From NCBI GenBank assembly GCA_963995505.1, contig OZ023198.1:8857141-8921140 (forward strand): a stretch of DNA of 64,000 nt, given 5' to 3'. This DNA comes from Hypericum androsaemum (lineage: Eukaryota; Streptophyta; Magnoliopsida; Malpighiales; Hypericaceae). Numbering within the stretch: position 1 is the stretch's first letter; each line of letters opens with the position of its first letter. A model generated the notes under the pieces. It made no database searches. It was not told the DNA's origin and saw only the letters and a program-made list of their open reading frames with translations. Position numbers and translations under genes: made by a program. Of the stretch, positions 22,500 through 33,918 are shown in pieces.

Positions 22500-24000
22500 T
22501 ACTATACCAATTCTATATTTACAAACATTTCGATTTGCTATACCGATTTTTTTACTTGTTATCGAATATATATTTGAAAAAACAAACTTCAAGGAAAAAA
22601 ATTAAATGACAGGGGAGCCACCCCTATTTTTCTCCAAGGAAAAAAATAAAGATCGGTTCCTCCCTTTTTTTCTATTTTACCCTTGACCAGGACGGTACTG
22701 GATATTACATCCAGGTCCCAATCTTGTCCCGTAAGCAATGGCGACAAATAATGTTCGTTACTCTAAATAGTAAATAGGAAGAATCAACAATAAAGAAACA
22801 AGAGTAAAGAAGAGGAGGACGGTCAACGGAAGGCAACAAGGTGAAGCAAGTGGAAGAAGTCAATCGGCGCTTAGAAAGCAATATGGATTTAATTAATTTA
22901 TCGTCTCTTCCTATAAACCAACCATTGTTGCCTCCAGCTGTCTTCCGTAGTAGCCGAACCGAAAAAACTATCATTAACATTTATGCATAATCCATTACGT
23001 TTAAACCAAGTAAAATTTGCAAATGATGCCAATTTTTTTTTAACAAATATATATTTTTAATAACTCGTATTTGAGACTTATTAATTTAATTAAAATAACT
23101 ATTTTGTAAGTATTTCTGTGATTATATGGTTTTCTTTCTGGTAGGTTTTTATTAAGACATATAGTTACAATCTTGTACTATAGGAGAGAATTTAACGTTC
23201 GAGGTTACAATTGTAAATACTATTATGATGGAATAAATATAAAAAAATGTTTTCCTTGCGAGCATAAATGTGAGAGAATAAAAGCTTAGTCCTGGTGCCG
23301 CTCCTTTGCTTTCTCCGTCATTGAGTGACATGTAATAATGCAAATAAAACAAGAGTTCACCTCCGGATTAAAGGAAGCATGTAAAAAACGTCCCTTCTGT
23401 ACTATTCCCCTTATCTACCCAATGCACCTAATATTTATATATTTTATCAATCAAATAATTAATATCCGAATTTTCATTAGATCTGCTAATTAAACTCCGA
23501 GAATAGATTAGATTATAAACTACAACAAATCGAACTCATATACCTTTTAAAACTTAGTTAAGCTATAAAAACTTCGCTCATTGACAAAAAGACGAACTTA
23601 AACTCACTAAACTGACTAATCCAACTTCGAGCGATTATATATTAGTATCATAAAATGCATAAACAGAAAGATGAACTTGGACTAGAGAGGGGTGTAGGGA
23701 AAGACGGGAGCTTTTATTATTATTTTTTATTTTTTTGAGGGGAGCTTTTATTTTAGGGAGAGGGGAGGTGGGTGGGTCTGTTTTCCTCGTGCTCCGCGGC
23801 AGAGTCTACGTGAAAGCCAGATAGGCTTATTGGGCGAGCTTTGTGTGTACTTTTTTTTCCCCTATTCTTCCCCGTTCCCAACTTTTTTTGAAAAATAAAA
23901 TTTTACATTGTAACACATACTACGATTTAAACTTTGGAACGTTGGGTTGATACAACCCCTTTCGCCGTTTTGTTCCCATCTCATTAAAAACTCACTTTGT
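22500..24000. other. Spacer and distal promoter of the DUF1005 gene
   Basis: No coding region is supported. It contains a small poly-A insertion (23706-23752) and purine-rich tracts near 23750-23780. The promoter of the following gene should lie between about 23800 and 24010, but I see no clear TATA box. Confidence 0.4.
23706..23752 (-). mobile_element. Very small poly-A-tailed insertion, 21 nt, with 13-bp target duplication
   Basis: The exact repeat GGGAGCTTTTATT (23706-23718 and 23740-23752) flanks 21 nt that read CTCAAAAAAATAAAAAATAAT on the - strand. With the shared C residues of the duplication the start is CCCCTCAAAAAAA, as at 15601 and 60082. Confidence 0.6.
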
Positions 24001-24114
24001 CATTGGCTAACCTTCCTTTTCTTAGAGGGAGAATAAGGGAAAAGGGCTCACAGAGAAAAGCTAAGTGGAGAAAGTTAGAGACTTTCTTGCTTCCCAGCTG
24101 GTTCTCTCAACTGG

Positions 24115-25732
24115 GTTAGTCTTTGTTCACCCTCCAAATTATAAAGTTTTCGTCTTTTTGCTGGTAACTCTAAGATAGCTCAATTATACCTTAACAGAGG
24201 CCAGTGTGTGCAGGTGGGTTTTTCTGAGCTTCTCTTGTTAGCTTAGTTTTTTTGGTTTATTTCCGACTAATTTAGTTTTGAGCCGGGCACAGCATTTGAA
24301 GGTGGAGGGCTCGAACAGAAAAACTCTCACCCGTTAATCTAAGTGGTTGTTGTTGGTTTGTTTAATTTTGGTGATGGTTTTGGTGCTGCAAAATTTAGCC
24401 AAGCTTTTGTTGGTTAGTTACCGTTGGTGGGTCTTTTTCCATCTTGTAATTGCAGTTACCGTTGGTTAGTTACCGTTGTTGGTTAGTTACCGGTTCATGT
24501 GTTGTCCAAATTTTAGTTCATAGTGGTTCGTTTCGTAGTTGGGAAGCGTTATGAACCGGGATTTAGTAAAGTTGTCTACTTTACGTTCTTTGTGTGGTAA
24601 AAAATGGGAAACAAGTTCAATGGTTTTAGTATGATTTCGGATGTTGGACAGAGAAGAAACTTGGGTTTTACTACTTCAATTACACCACAGATGGTATAAA
24701 AGAGAAAGGTTTCCTCAAATCACAATTTTTAAGATCAAGTAGTATCTCCATGTTTACTTGGTGGATGGCTGTTGTTTACTTGTGTTTTTCAGTTTTTTGT
24801 TCTGCCCGAAATAGTGGATTTCTGTTTTGTATAAAGTAGGATATGATATGTAGGACCTGTTCTCTCTCTCTCTCTCTCTCTCTCTCTGAACTTCAAAGAA
24901 AGAAAAAGAAAACGATTAATTGACAAGTACATTAGTGTTCCTGTCTTTAGGACATCAAGCTGAAATTTTATATTTTTACTTGCTTCCTGATAAAGCAGTA
25001 GCTATGTTTTGGAGGCTAGCTATGTCATTTTAAAGTTCTCAAACCCCCTAGCAGGTTGCTATGAATCCCTTTATTCTGGTTAATCCAATTCTGTCATTTG
25101 GAAGCCAGCCTTTCTCTTTCCGCATCTGGTCCATTAGTTACTTGCCAACAGAGATAGATTGTCGCAGTAGAATGGTTTATGTGGGGAAGATGAGGATAAA
25201 TCTTGTGGTTCCTTGTTGAGAGGGTTATGCGCATTGTATACATATGATGAAGGTGGCGATGCGGTAAAAGCTTTTACGGATCCGTAAAGGGGCATTTGGT
25301 TTGGTCTTGGTCCGAGTAACTTTCACTTGTCCATATATTTGTTGATCATCAAAGCAAGTCGTGGTATGATCAGTTAGAAAACGTGTTTGAGGACTTGGTT
25401 TTGGCTTGATAAGGTTAAGTAATTTTGGGTGGGATGTGCGGCTCCAAGCTCGGTAATGTATTCGAGTGTTCAAAGAATTGTTGGTTCCAGATAGTGTGCT
25501 AAAACTAATACACAACATGACATCAGATAGGCGGGAAATACGGCATGTAATGCCATTGCAAGAATTTCCTCTTATTGTTTGCAAGTCCTAGACTCATCTT
25601 ATTGTAGTGTGATGGTGTAAAGAGATGTAGCAAGTTAGTCAAGCTATACTCCTGCATTGAAAAAGATGGCATCTTATCATTAAAATCTCAAATTTTGGTA
25701 CCTTGTTTAATTTCTGGGGGTTTTTGGTACAG
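24115..25732 (+). other. Probable 5' UTR intron of the DUF1005 gene
   Basis: A purine-rich leader (about 24010-24114) ends at a GTTAGT donor, and GTTTTTGGTACAG ends at 25732, 61 bp before the ATG. The interval is T-rich and has no long ORF. It includes a (TC)n run at 24861-24887. Borders are inferred from splice-site words only. Confidence 0.45.
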
Positions 25733-25793
25733 GGTTCTTGTGCCTGCCAAGCATATTGCATTTGACCAGATGGGGAAAAACTTGTGACCAAGA

Positions 25794-27185
25794 ATGGATC
25801 CTCAAGCTTTCATCAGGCTCTCCGTTGGCTCCCTCGGGCTGCGGATTTCCGGGACTGCCTTAAATTCTGCAAAAGCCGGAGTCCATGCATTGTATTCTTC
25901 TTGCTTGTGTGAGATACGACTGAAAGGCTTTCCTGTACAAACAACACCAGTTCCATTAGTGTCGTCACCAGAAGCAACTCCCGATATTCATACCATTGCA
26001 TCAAGCTTTTACCTTGAAGAATCTGATCTGAAAAATTTATCGACTCCCAGCTGCTTCCTTACACATCATGCGTGTCTCGAGATTGCTGTTTTCGTAGGAC
26101 GGAAAGGGGCACATTGTAGTGGTGGCATCAAGAGGCAGCAGATAGGGACGTTTAAGCTGGAAGTCGGCCCCGAATGGCGACAGGGAAAGCAAGTGGTTCT
26201 TTTCAGCGGATGGATAAAAATCGGCAGAAACAAGCAAGAGACTGATAAACTCGGAGCTGAGCTTCATTTGAGGGTGAAACTGGATCCTGATCCAAGATAT
26301 GTATTTCAGTTTGAAGACGTCACTAATTTAAGCCCGCAGATAGTGCAGCTTCAGGGCTCCATCAGGCAGCCTATATTCAGCTGCAAGTTTAGTCGAGACA
26401 GGTGAAACAGATCATTTATTCTCCTTTCTTTTCTGTAATCTCCGTGTCTTCTTCTTAACTTCGGCGAGGCGATTTACGGTATCTTGTTCATTTGAATGTT
26501 ACCTGGCAGGGTGCCCCAGGTGGATTTGCTAAGCAACTTTTGGCCAGCTGCAGTAGATGGAATGGATCTCGAAGCAGAACGAAGAGAGAGAAAGGGTTGG
26601 AAGGTGAAGATACATGATCTCTCGGGCTCGGCTGTAGCGGCAGCCTTCATAACGACCCCTTTTGTGCCATCTACAGGATGTGATTGGGTTGCCAAATCAA
26701 ACCCAGGAGCTTGGATGATCGTTCGCCCTGATGCGTGTCAGCCTGAAAGCTGGCAGCCATGGGGAAAGCTCGAGGCGTGGCGTGAGCGTGGCATCAGAGA
26801 CTCTGTATGCTGCAGATTTCACCTCCTTTCTGAGGGCCAGGAAGGAGGCGAGGTTCTAATGTCTGAGATCTTTCTAAGCGCCGAGAAGGGTGGTGTGTTT
26901 TTCATAGACTCGGACCGACAGATGCGGACACCGCCTATACCAAGTCCCCAAAGTAGTGGAGACTTCTCGGGCTTAAGTCCCGCCATTGGTGGTTTTGTCA
27001 TGAGCTGCAGGGTCCAAGGGGAAGGTAAGAGCAGTAAGCCATCGGTTCAACTGGCCATGCGACACGTTACCTGCATCGAGGACGCTGCGATCTTCATGGC
27101 ACTTGCAGCAGCAGTTGATCTCAGCATTGTGGCGTGCAGGCCCTTCCGAAGACGGCTTAGAAGAGGCTCTCGTCATTCTTTGTGA
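25794..27185 (+). CDS. DUF1005 family protein, ASG1-like (2 exons)
   Basis: The exons are 25794-26401 and 26510-27185, joined within an Arg codon, giving 427 aa, close to the usual family length. The start MDPQAFIRLSVGSLGLRI is the conserved family N-terminus; then come the Cys/His-rich middle (CFLTHHACLEIAVFVGRKG), the exon junction SRDR-VPQVD, GWKVKIHDLSGSAVAAAFITTPFV, and GAWMIVRPD. The last ~110 residues include PAIGGFVMSCRVQGEG, typical of DUF1005. The biochemical activity is unknown. A potato/Arabidopsis member named ASG1 is linked to abiotic stress and ABA responses. I see no signal peptide; a hydrophobic stretch AAIFMALAAAVDLSIVACR lies near the C-terminus. No stops or frameshifts. 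AATAAA occurs at 27338-27343. Confidence 0.92.
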
Positions 27186-27349
27186 AAGGAACTGAACACT
27201 CTTGGTTCCCCAGTCAGGGGCCTACTTTCTTTTCTGTCTTCATCATTGTAACCTTGGCAATTTGTGTACAGAGAACTCTGTTTTTCTGTAATTTTTCTAG
27301 TAAGAAACTTTTAGCTTGCACATATATCTCGAATTCTTAATAAAATCTC

Positions 27350-28560
27350 GAATTCGAACTTCGCAAATAACATCATAGACCAAAAAAGGAAACACATAAT
27401 AGACTGGGAGAAGCAGGTATGATGACAATTTCGTTTCGAATATACATTGATGGAAATGATCATATACTCAGATACATAATATGTTGATTAATGACCGGAT
27501 AGAACTTCATGTTTTGTTTTTAAAACTAATATCATATAATTATGTAGAAATGATCTCTAATTTATCTCGAAATATTAATTGATTGCTGGAACAATACAAC
27601 TTTCAGACAGATTGAGAGGTTGTGTGCCTTAATTAACTAATAATACTTAATTATAATTTTTCAGGAGCTTAGGATCAAAGGCACACACAAGACAGAGAAG
27701 GATATGGCGTTGTTTCATCTTTTTATCAAAAAAAATCTATATAACAACAGCTGAAGTACAAGAAATTTGATAGGAAATTTCTTCTTCAACATAAATAAGT
27801 GAATAGCCAAAAGGAATTATTGAATAGCTTAATAGAGTTGATAGGATTGTTGTGGTTGGTCCGAGGCTAAATAAACGACTAAAGTTCTTTTTTTTAGGTT
27901 TTTCTTATTCTTCTTTACCCCGTAAAGATATTGAATAGAACAACCTATTTGTTTTTCGCTATAATTTTGAAGATGATGCTCGGGGACTGACCTCTGCTTC
28001 CTCTGGTCCACCGCCACCAACACCAAGGAGTGGATCTTCCTCCGTCTCAAAGTGTAACCTTACACCTGAGCCCTAACTGTCTCATACTGTTTCTATGACT
28101 CGCTTTCTCTGCTCCTTGTGTGGTCTGTAATGGTCCTGTGGTAAACTAAATAAGCTGGCGAAATTGGAAAATCTTGTCTTCCGTATGTCATTCTCCTATG
28201 CGTTGTTGGCTTTGGATCCTTTTTGTCAGCTTCTGTTTTGATTATTTAATTATTAACTACCTTTTGCTAGCATTCCTAAATTCTTAGGGAAATATTTTCC
28301 AATCACCTTATTTTTCAAGGAAACAAACGACATAATAGAGAAAAGAACTTTCCCTACAAGAACAAACAGAGAATAGGCCAAGAATCAAACATCAGAAGCA
28401 ATAATTAAAGAAAAACTCGAACCAACATCCTCCTTATTTTCCATTTCTTTCCCTTAATTGCGAAGAATCTAATACCTTAAGTCTAGATATCAATGGCACA
28501 CCACCTCCTTCCCATTCCTAACGTAAAAAAAAAAAGAGTCAATCCTTAATCATTGTGAAC
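27350..28560. other. AT-rich spacer
   Basis: No supported gene. It separates the convergent DUF1005 gene and the - strand P450 pseudogene. Confidence 0.45.
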
Positions 28561-28714
28561 ACGACAATTAAGGATAGTGTTGGGTAGCAACAAGGCACAA
28601 ATTTTGTTTCCTTCCAGCAACGACTCCAAATAGCTCACACATGTCTAAGCCTTGGGGTTCCAAACCATTAGGAAGTTCCCAATTGAAATGATAGAGCAAA
28701 TTAGCCAGTGTTAG

Positions 28715-28960
28715 TTTTCGATGGTAAAAGGCCGGATTTTGATCTCTTGATTAACAATATCCTAAGCCAATCAAGAGACTGGTTATTTTGGTCTGGGGCG
28801 ATCTAAAGTATTTGTAATCATGAGCTTTTGATATTTATCGAATCGGGCAGGACTAACTTAGTATGATTTTTCTTGTAATTCTATACTATTTTAGTCATGT
28901 CACGGTTCTTTCTTGTAAATATTTTTCTTCTATAACGAAAATTTACTTACCAAAAAAAAG
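28715..28960 (+). mobile_element. 5'-truncated LINE tail inside the P450 pseudogene
   Basis: The 12-bp duplication AGCCAGTGTTAG (28703-28714 and 28961-28972) flanks 246 bp ending TTTACTTACCAAAAAAAAG, a typical plant LINE 3' end. The P450 reading frame resumes on either side of it. Confidence 0.8.
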
Positions 28961-29494
28961 AGCCAGTGTTAGCTCAACGACTGATGTAGCAAACATAATT
29001 CCAGGACACATCCTCCTTCCAGAACCAAATGGAATGAGTTCATAGTGGCGACCTTTGTAATCAATACAAGTTCCGAGGAATCTGTCAGGATATAACTTCT
29101 CTTGATCTGTACTCCAGACTTCTGGGTCTCTTCCAATCGCCCATGCATTGACAAGTACTCTTGCTTTTGAAGGTGTCTCATACCCATTAATGGTTAAGCT
29201 CTCCCGACCTTCTCTTGGTATTAGGGGTATGTGAGTTGATGAAGGCTTGACTCTTGTATACTAGATTTATTTTGGAAAAATTGTCTTACTTCACTTTGTA
29301 CCTTTTTCGTTACTTCTGGGGCGTCTCAAGATTTCTGACATTGTCCATTCTAAGACTGTAACTGATGTTTCAATACCGCCTGAAAAAACGTCCTGGTCAA
29401 ACAAATGTGATGGTGTTAGAGTTAAGAGTAAAGAACTCATGCTATCTGTTTTGTTTAGACTAAATCTTTTAAGTTGATCCTTCGGTCGTTGATG

Positions 29495-30800
29495 TGTGTC
29501 TAAAACACGCATTAAACGCATAGAATTTCGAGTCATTTTTGTACGTTTATCTTTAGTTTAGTATTATTTTAGTAAACATTTGAGTTTTGGGTGACTAATG
29601 AGTTCTTTGTGCTAAATTGTAGGAAAATGAGGCAAATTTGGAAAGAAATTATACTTGAAGAAGGAGTGCAGCAGGGACAGCTGATTTGCAAGGGCATTTT
29701 GGTCAATTTGGGAGCCGAATTAGAAGATGCGTATTTGACAGACAATTGAAGATCTTTCTTTTCTCTTTCCGTGCATATAAAGAACGCCTAAATCGGAGAT
29801 CGGAAGAGGAAATTACGACCAAAATACTGAAGGCTGATCTGACAGATTTTATTGATGAATATTTGAGGCAATAATGGAAATTCAGTCTTTTGCATCGCCG
29901 AGGACTCTTGGACGACCCTTGTAGGTTTTTAGAGTTAGGAGGACTTATATATAAGCCTCTAGACTTATTTTTAGACGAAACTTTTTATTCGAGAGAATAA
30001 ATACTTTTGATATTTTGTCTTTGCCAAGATTATGAGAAACTAAACCTCCATGTTGATTCGAGAGAGGAGACCCAGGTTTTGGTTGTGAGGATCTTGGTTA
30101 TTCAATTTAATTCAGTAGCATTTACTTATTCCTTGTGCTTATTATTGTTCTTGGATGATTTGCGGTTGTGGATTTATTCTAGAACATATTTGCCATTGAT
30201 TCTTGCTTAGCGGTTGCAGTTAAGAATTGAACTAGGAGCAAGGTTAATTCAGTGAAGAACGGTCGTTACACTAATTAACTAGAAAATAAGTAAGGCTAGT
30301 TTGTAGATACCAAGGTTTTGAATATAATCGCTAGGAGTAGGAACATATATTCTTAATGCTATTATCTTATAGAATAGAAATCAGTCGATATTCTGTCTAT
30401 TAGGTGATAAACAACTAGTTAGGCGGTCGTTTGGCTAGTTGATTGTTGGATGTTTGTGGTCTCTTTGCGGTTGCGGAAGATTTACACCTACTTGCTACAT
30501 GTATTAGATTATCTTTTGTGATCCAGTGATCAACCAATCTATTGTGGTACTCTGATCTCAAATCTACCGCTTTCTCTCATTGATTTTTACTTCGACTACT
30601 CTCTTCTGTGTTTTGTTGATTTTGTTTGATCTACAATCCCACAAAACTCTCCCTTTTACTTTTGCTTTAGTAGTTAAATTAATTGAGTATTCGTCCCTCC
30701 TTGGATCCGACTCGGTACTTCTCTTACTTGCTACAAATTAGTGAGCCACGAAATATCGATTTATTTTGAGGAGCCTCGTCACGCTCGTCAGTCGTGCTTG
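29495..30800 (+). mobile_element. Solo-LTR-like repeat, copy 1
   Basis: It begins TGTGTCTAAAACACGCATTAAACGC and runs to about GAGGAGCCTCGTCACGCTCGTCA. A second copy is at 60578-61705. Its end (CGACTCGGTACTTCTC to GTGAGCCACGAAATATCGATT) resembles ends of long LTRs in plant Ty3/gypsy elements, but no internal coding or clear target duplication was found. Length and TG...CA ends suggest a solo LTR. Confidence 0.5.
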
Positions 30801-30824
30801 TGGATTCAAATTATTATTCTTTAA

Positions 30825-31224
30825 CCATAGTTTTAAAAGACCGCGAATCGGACATCAGAGCGGTCCATTTTTAGGGGTAAAAATAGCCTCCGGTCAGACT
30901 GCCCAAAATCTAGTCAGACCGGGCAGTTCGTACTGATTTTTGAATCAGACTACCCGATCTGACCAGATTTCAGCCAAATCAGAAAAATTAAATAAAAAAT
31001 CGTATCGTATGCTCGATTTTTCTTAATCAACAAAGGAAAATAGACTTTATATGTTATAAATTGGTTAATATTTCTAAAATATAGATTTTGAAACCTATAT
31101 TTCGACTATTTAGTCTAAATAATATTCAAAACATATTTATAATTTAATTAAAAAAGTCTGGTCCGAACGGGCCAAAAAATGGACAAAATCCGGTCCGTAC
31201 TAGAACCCGTATTTTAAAACAATG
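30825..31224. mobile_element. hAT-like MITE, copy 3
   Basis: 400 bp with ends CCATAGTTTTAAAA and TTTTAAAACAATG, flanked by the exact 8-bp duplication TTCTTTAA (30817-30824 and 31225-31232). The interior has GGTCAGACTG and CCAAAAAATGGACAAAATCC words shared with copies 1 and 4. Confidence 0.85.
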
Positions 31225-31232
31225 TTCTTTAA

Positions 31233-31292
31233 GCACCTTATATATATATATACGTATATATATATATACGTATATATACACACACACACATT
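31233..31292. repeat. (TA)n/(CA)n microsatellite
   Basis: Alternating TATATATA and ACGTATATA runs pass into (AC)n just after MITE copy 3. Confidence 0.9.
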
Positions 31293-31412
31293 TCTTGTTG
31301 ATCAATTTATTAGCCTAGTTAACATTACAGTTAGTGGTATGCGTATATGATTGAGGAAGAGTTTACTTGTAGATAATAAGAAAGGTAATTTGGTAACCAG
31401 ACGTGTGTAAAG

Positions 31413-31873
31413 CATAGTTTTAAAAAATATAGTTCGACCAGTGGTCTGACCGGTTGGATTATAAATCGGGCATCAGAACGGTCCATTTTTAGGGATAAAC
31501 GGCCTCCGGTCAGACTACCTAAAATCTAGTCGGACTGGATGGTTCGTATTGGTTTTTGACTCGAACCTCTCAGTCTGACCGGATTTTATCAAAATCGGCA
31601 AAAAATTAAACAAAAAAGTCATATTGTATGCTCGATTTTTCTTAATCAACAAAGAAAAATGGACTTTATGTATTATAAATTGGTTGATATTTCTAAAATA
31701 TGGATTTTAAAACCTATATTTTGACTATTAAGTCTATATATTATTTGAAAAATATTGAAAAAATTAATTAAAAAGTATGTAGTCCGACCGATGGTTTGAC
31801 TAGTCAGACTGGTCAGGCCAAAAAAATGGACAAAATTCGGCCCGTACCAAAACCTATATTTTAAAACAATGGT
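31413..31873. mobile_element. hAT-like MITE, copy 4
   Basis: 461 bp with ends CATAGTTTTAAAA and TTTTAAAACAATG. Flanks GTGTAAAG (31405-31412) and GTGTAAAA (31874-31881) agree at 7 of 8 bases. It is closely similar to copy 3, which lies 190 bp away in the same orientation. Confidence 0.82.
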
Positions 31874-31881
31874 GTAAAATG

Positions 31882-32600
31882 TAATTTATGGGAATTCCAA
31901 TGTATAAAATAGTTTCTTGCCTATTTCGATAAATATTAAGATAACATAAATGAAGCATGTGTGAATAACTGGGCTGAAGTTTGCACGGTTTAGCATATGT
32001 GTCGGCAAGGACTCGAACACTTTGCCTCACATGCCGTGAAATTGAGGTTGGTTCTGAGGCACATGGATCGAACTTACTTTGATACAATGTTAAAATTTTC
32101 ATATCCAACCCAAAACCTATGTGAATTTTTAACAATTTATTAACAAGCCCACAACACTCACGGCTAGTGATAGCAATGTGATAATCTTAACAATATGTTT
32201 TAAGGACTAGTTATAATAAAAAGATTTCATGGTTGGAGCCTAATGTTAGAACTAAGCCTTATTATGAGGAGATTTCTGTTTTTTCTTGTTCAATAAGCAA
32301 GGCTGAAATCAGTTAGAGATATTTTATAAATTATGTTCTAATTGATTGTTATGCCAGTAACCATGTTTTCTTTAGTTTTCTCTTCCATGTTCTGTTGAGG
32401 AGACTTTTTTTGCTAGTTGGTTATGTAGTTCAACTATATATGCTGTAAAGTTAAGTTAAATTTTCCACACACATATATTTTTCTATACTTAATATAAAAA
32501 GATCTTGATTAGCTGCTAACCCATACGATTGCATGCTTGAAGCCTATTATAAACCGTAAAACTTAAACAGGCCAACAAGAGATCTTGATTGCTTACAAAG
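31882..32600. other. AT-rich spacer
   Basis: No gene or defined element is recognised. It lies inside the block that splits the P450 pseudogene. Confidence 0.4.
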
Positions 32601-32879
32601 AGGATTGCCTTGATGCTTTCGGTTGATAACGAAACTTATGGATCACCTTGATCTTGCAAATCTAACAGAACACCAAGAATATCCTTTGACTTAGTTCCCT
32701 CTGCTTCTTTTGATGCTCTATACTCACTGATGACGCTCTCAAGCACTTCGTCGATCTCCTGATGCAGTCTTACCGCTTGATATTTTACTCGGCTAATTTT
32801 GTGAAGCAATCTGACAGAGGGGAAGAGATCTGCAACACTGATGCGTTTAAGTTGATATTTTTTCCTCTATGATTTTTGG

Positions 32880-33060
32880 TTGATCTGAAACTTATGATAT
32901 TTAGAATCGAACACTAACTCTATATAAATATGAGTTTTCTCAGAAATTTTTTTCAACAAGTATTTAACATTAGTGCATTTTTTAAAAATTTCAAATTCAA
33001 GACCTCGTAGATAAAATTAAAAAAAAATTCATCACACTTGATCGGTGTGCTTATTGGTTA
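32880..33060 (-). mobile_element. Degraded SINE copy
   Basis: On the - strand it shares GTTAAATACTTGTTG and the preceding box B-like region with the SINE at 10648. Ends are not defined. Confidence 0.4.
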
Positions 33061-33109
33061 CTATTTCCATATACGAAAACAAAAAGTAACCCTAAAAAAC
33101 AAAAAAAAA

Positions 33110-33560
33110 AGTGAGCGATTCTCCAAACATTTGTTAGTAAACTGTTTCAACGTGCAGCTTGATTTATTTTTCAAAAGTTCAAAGCATGTCATGTTGAAAA
33201 TGTTGGAATATTAGTGTTGATGGCAATTGTTCTATTCTTCAAACGTAGATAGTGCCAAATAACTTTATTTAAAGTACATAGTGTTAAATATATATTTTCT
33301 CTATGTATATGGTGTACTGTCCCTCTCAATTCGATCGCGTTTCTACAATCCAATTCGGTGTTTCCATCCCCAGATCACGCCTAATTTTTTCTAACCTTTT
33401 GAATAATCATTATAAAATCATATTTTAGTAATAGTTCGATTTAAAATTCAACACAAAATTTGTTTATATTCGAATATATGTTATTCATGTCTAATTATTA
33501 ATTGTTAGTGTCTGTTCTTCCGATGGGCATCATCCTCGTGATAATTATAACCATTCTCGT
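33110..33560 (+). repeat. Dispersed duplicated block, copy 1
   Basis: About 430 bp similar to 51725-52195 (shared GGCAATTGTTCTATT, CAGATCACGCCTA-like words and AATAGTTCGATTTA). No gene is encoded. Confidence 0.65.
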
Positions 33561-33918
33561 GGTAAAACGATGTGTTGAAACTATAGCATTATATTCAATG
33601 TCTATCTTTGCCTCTTAATAATACCGTAATTAAAATATTATCTGATTGCGACCGTCTATTATTTCTTGACGTCAACATCTGATTCATGTCGACGTCAACA
33701 AATAATAAATGTGGCAACAGGAAAAAAAGTAAACATTGAAAATAATCATATATCTGAACGGTTATTTGACCATGAGTATGGAGTCGGTACAACTAAAATT
33801 TTGCGAGACAGGTAGTTCGTGCGGCACTCGAGCTCTTTTAGCCTAAATAAGCCTTACTCATTCTAACATTCTCTATTTAAATAGAAAAAGAGAAGGTACA
33901 TTCAAGTATGCTTAGTGT
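33560..33918. other. AT-rich spacer
   Basis: No feature is recognised. Confidence 0.4.

Larger units (their letters stand above)
28568..32852 (-). pseudogene. Cytochrome P450 pseudogene, CYP71-like, in four pieces
   Basis: Four pieces follow one another on the - strand. 32852-32636: RISVADLFPSVRLLHKIS to DILGVLLDLQDQGDP (exon 1 middle, then a stop). About 29490-29300: DVFSGGIETSVTVLEWTMSEIL (I-helix). 29265-28961: PREGRESLTINGYETPSK, NAWAIGRDPEVW and the heme loop FGSGRRMCPG with its Cys ligand. 28713-28568: LANLLYHFNWELPNG to CLVATQHYP and the stop. The K-helix ExxR part and the whole N-terminus with membrane anchor are missing. Breaks are a LINE tail (28715-28960) and a 3.1-kb block holding a solo-LTR-like repeat and two hAT MITEs. 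The motifs fit clan CYP71; the subfamily cannot be set. Confidence 0.85.

Noticed and set aside
22705..22980. 91-codon - strand ORF as a gene
   Set aside because: No domain, no codon bias, no supporting splice or promoter context.
26037..27176. Several - strand ORFs across the DUF1005 gene
   Set aside because: They lie opposite well-conserved exons and match nothing.
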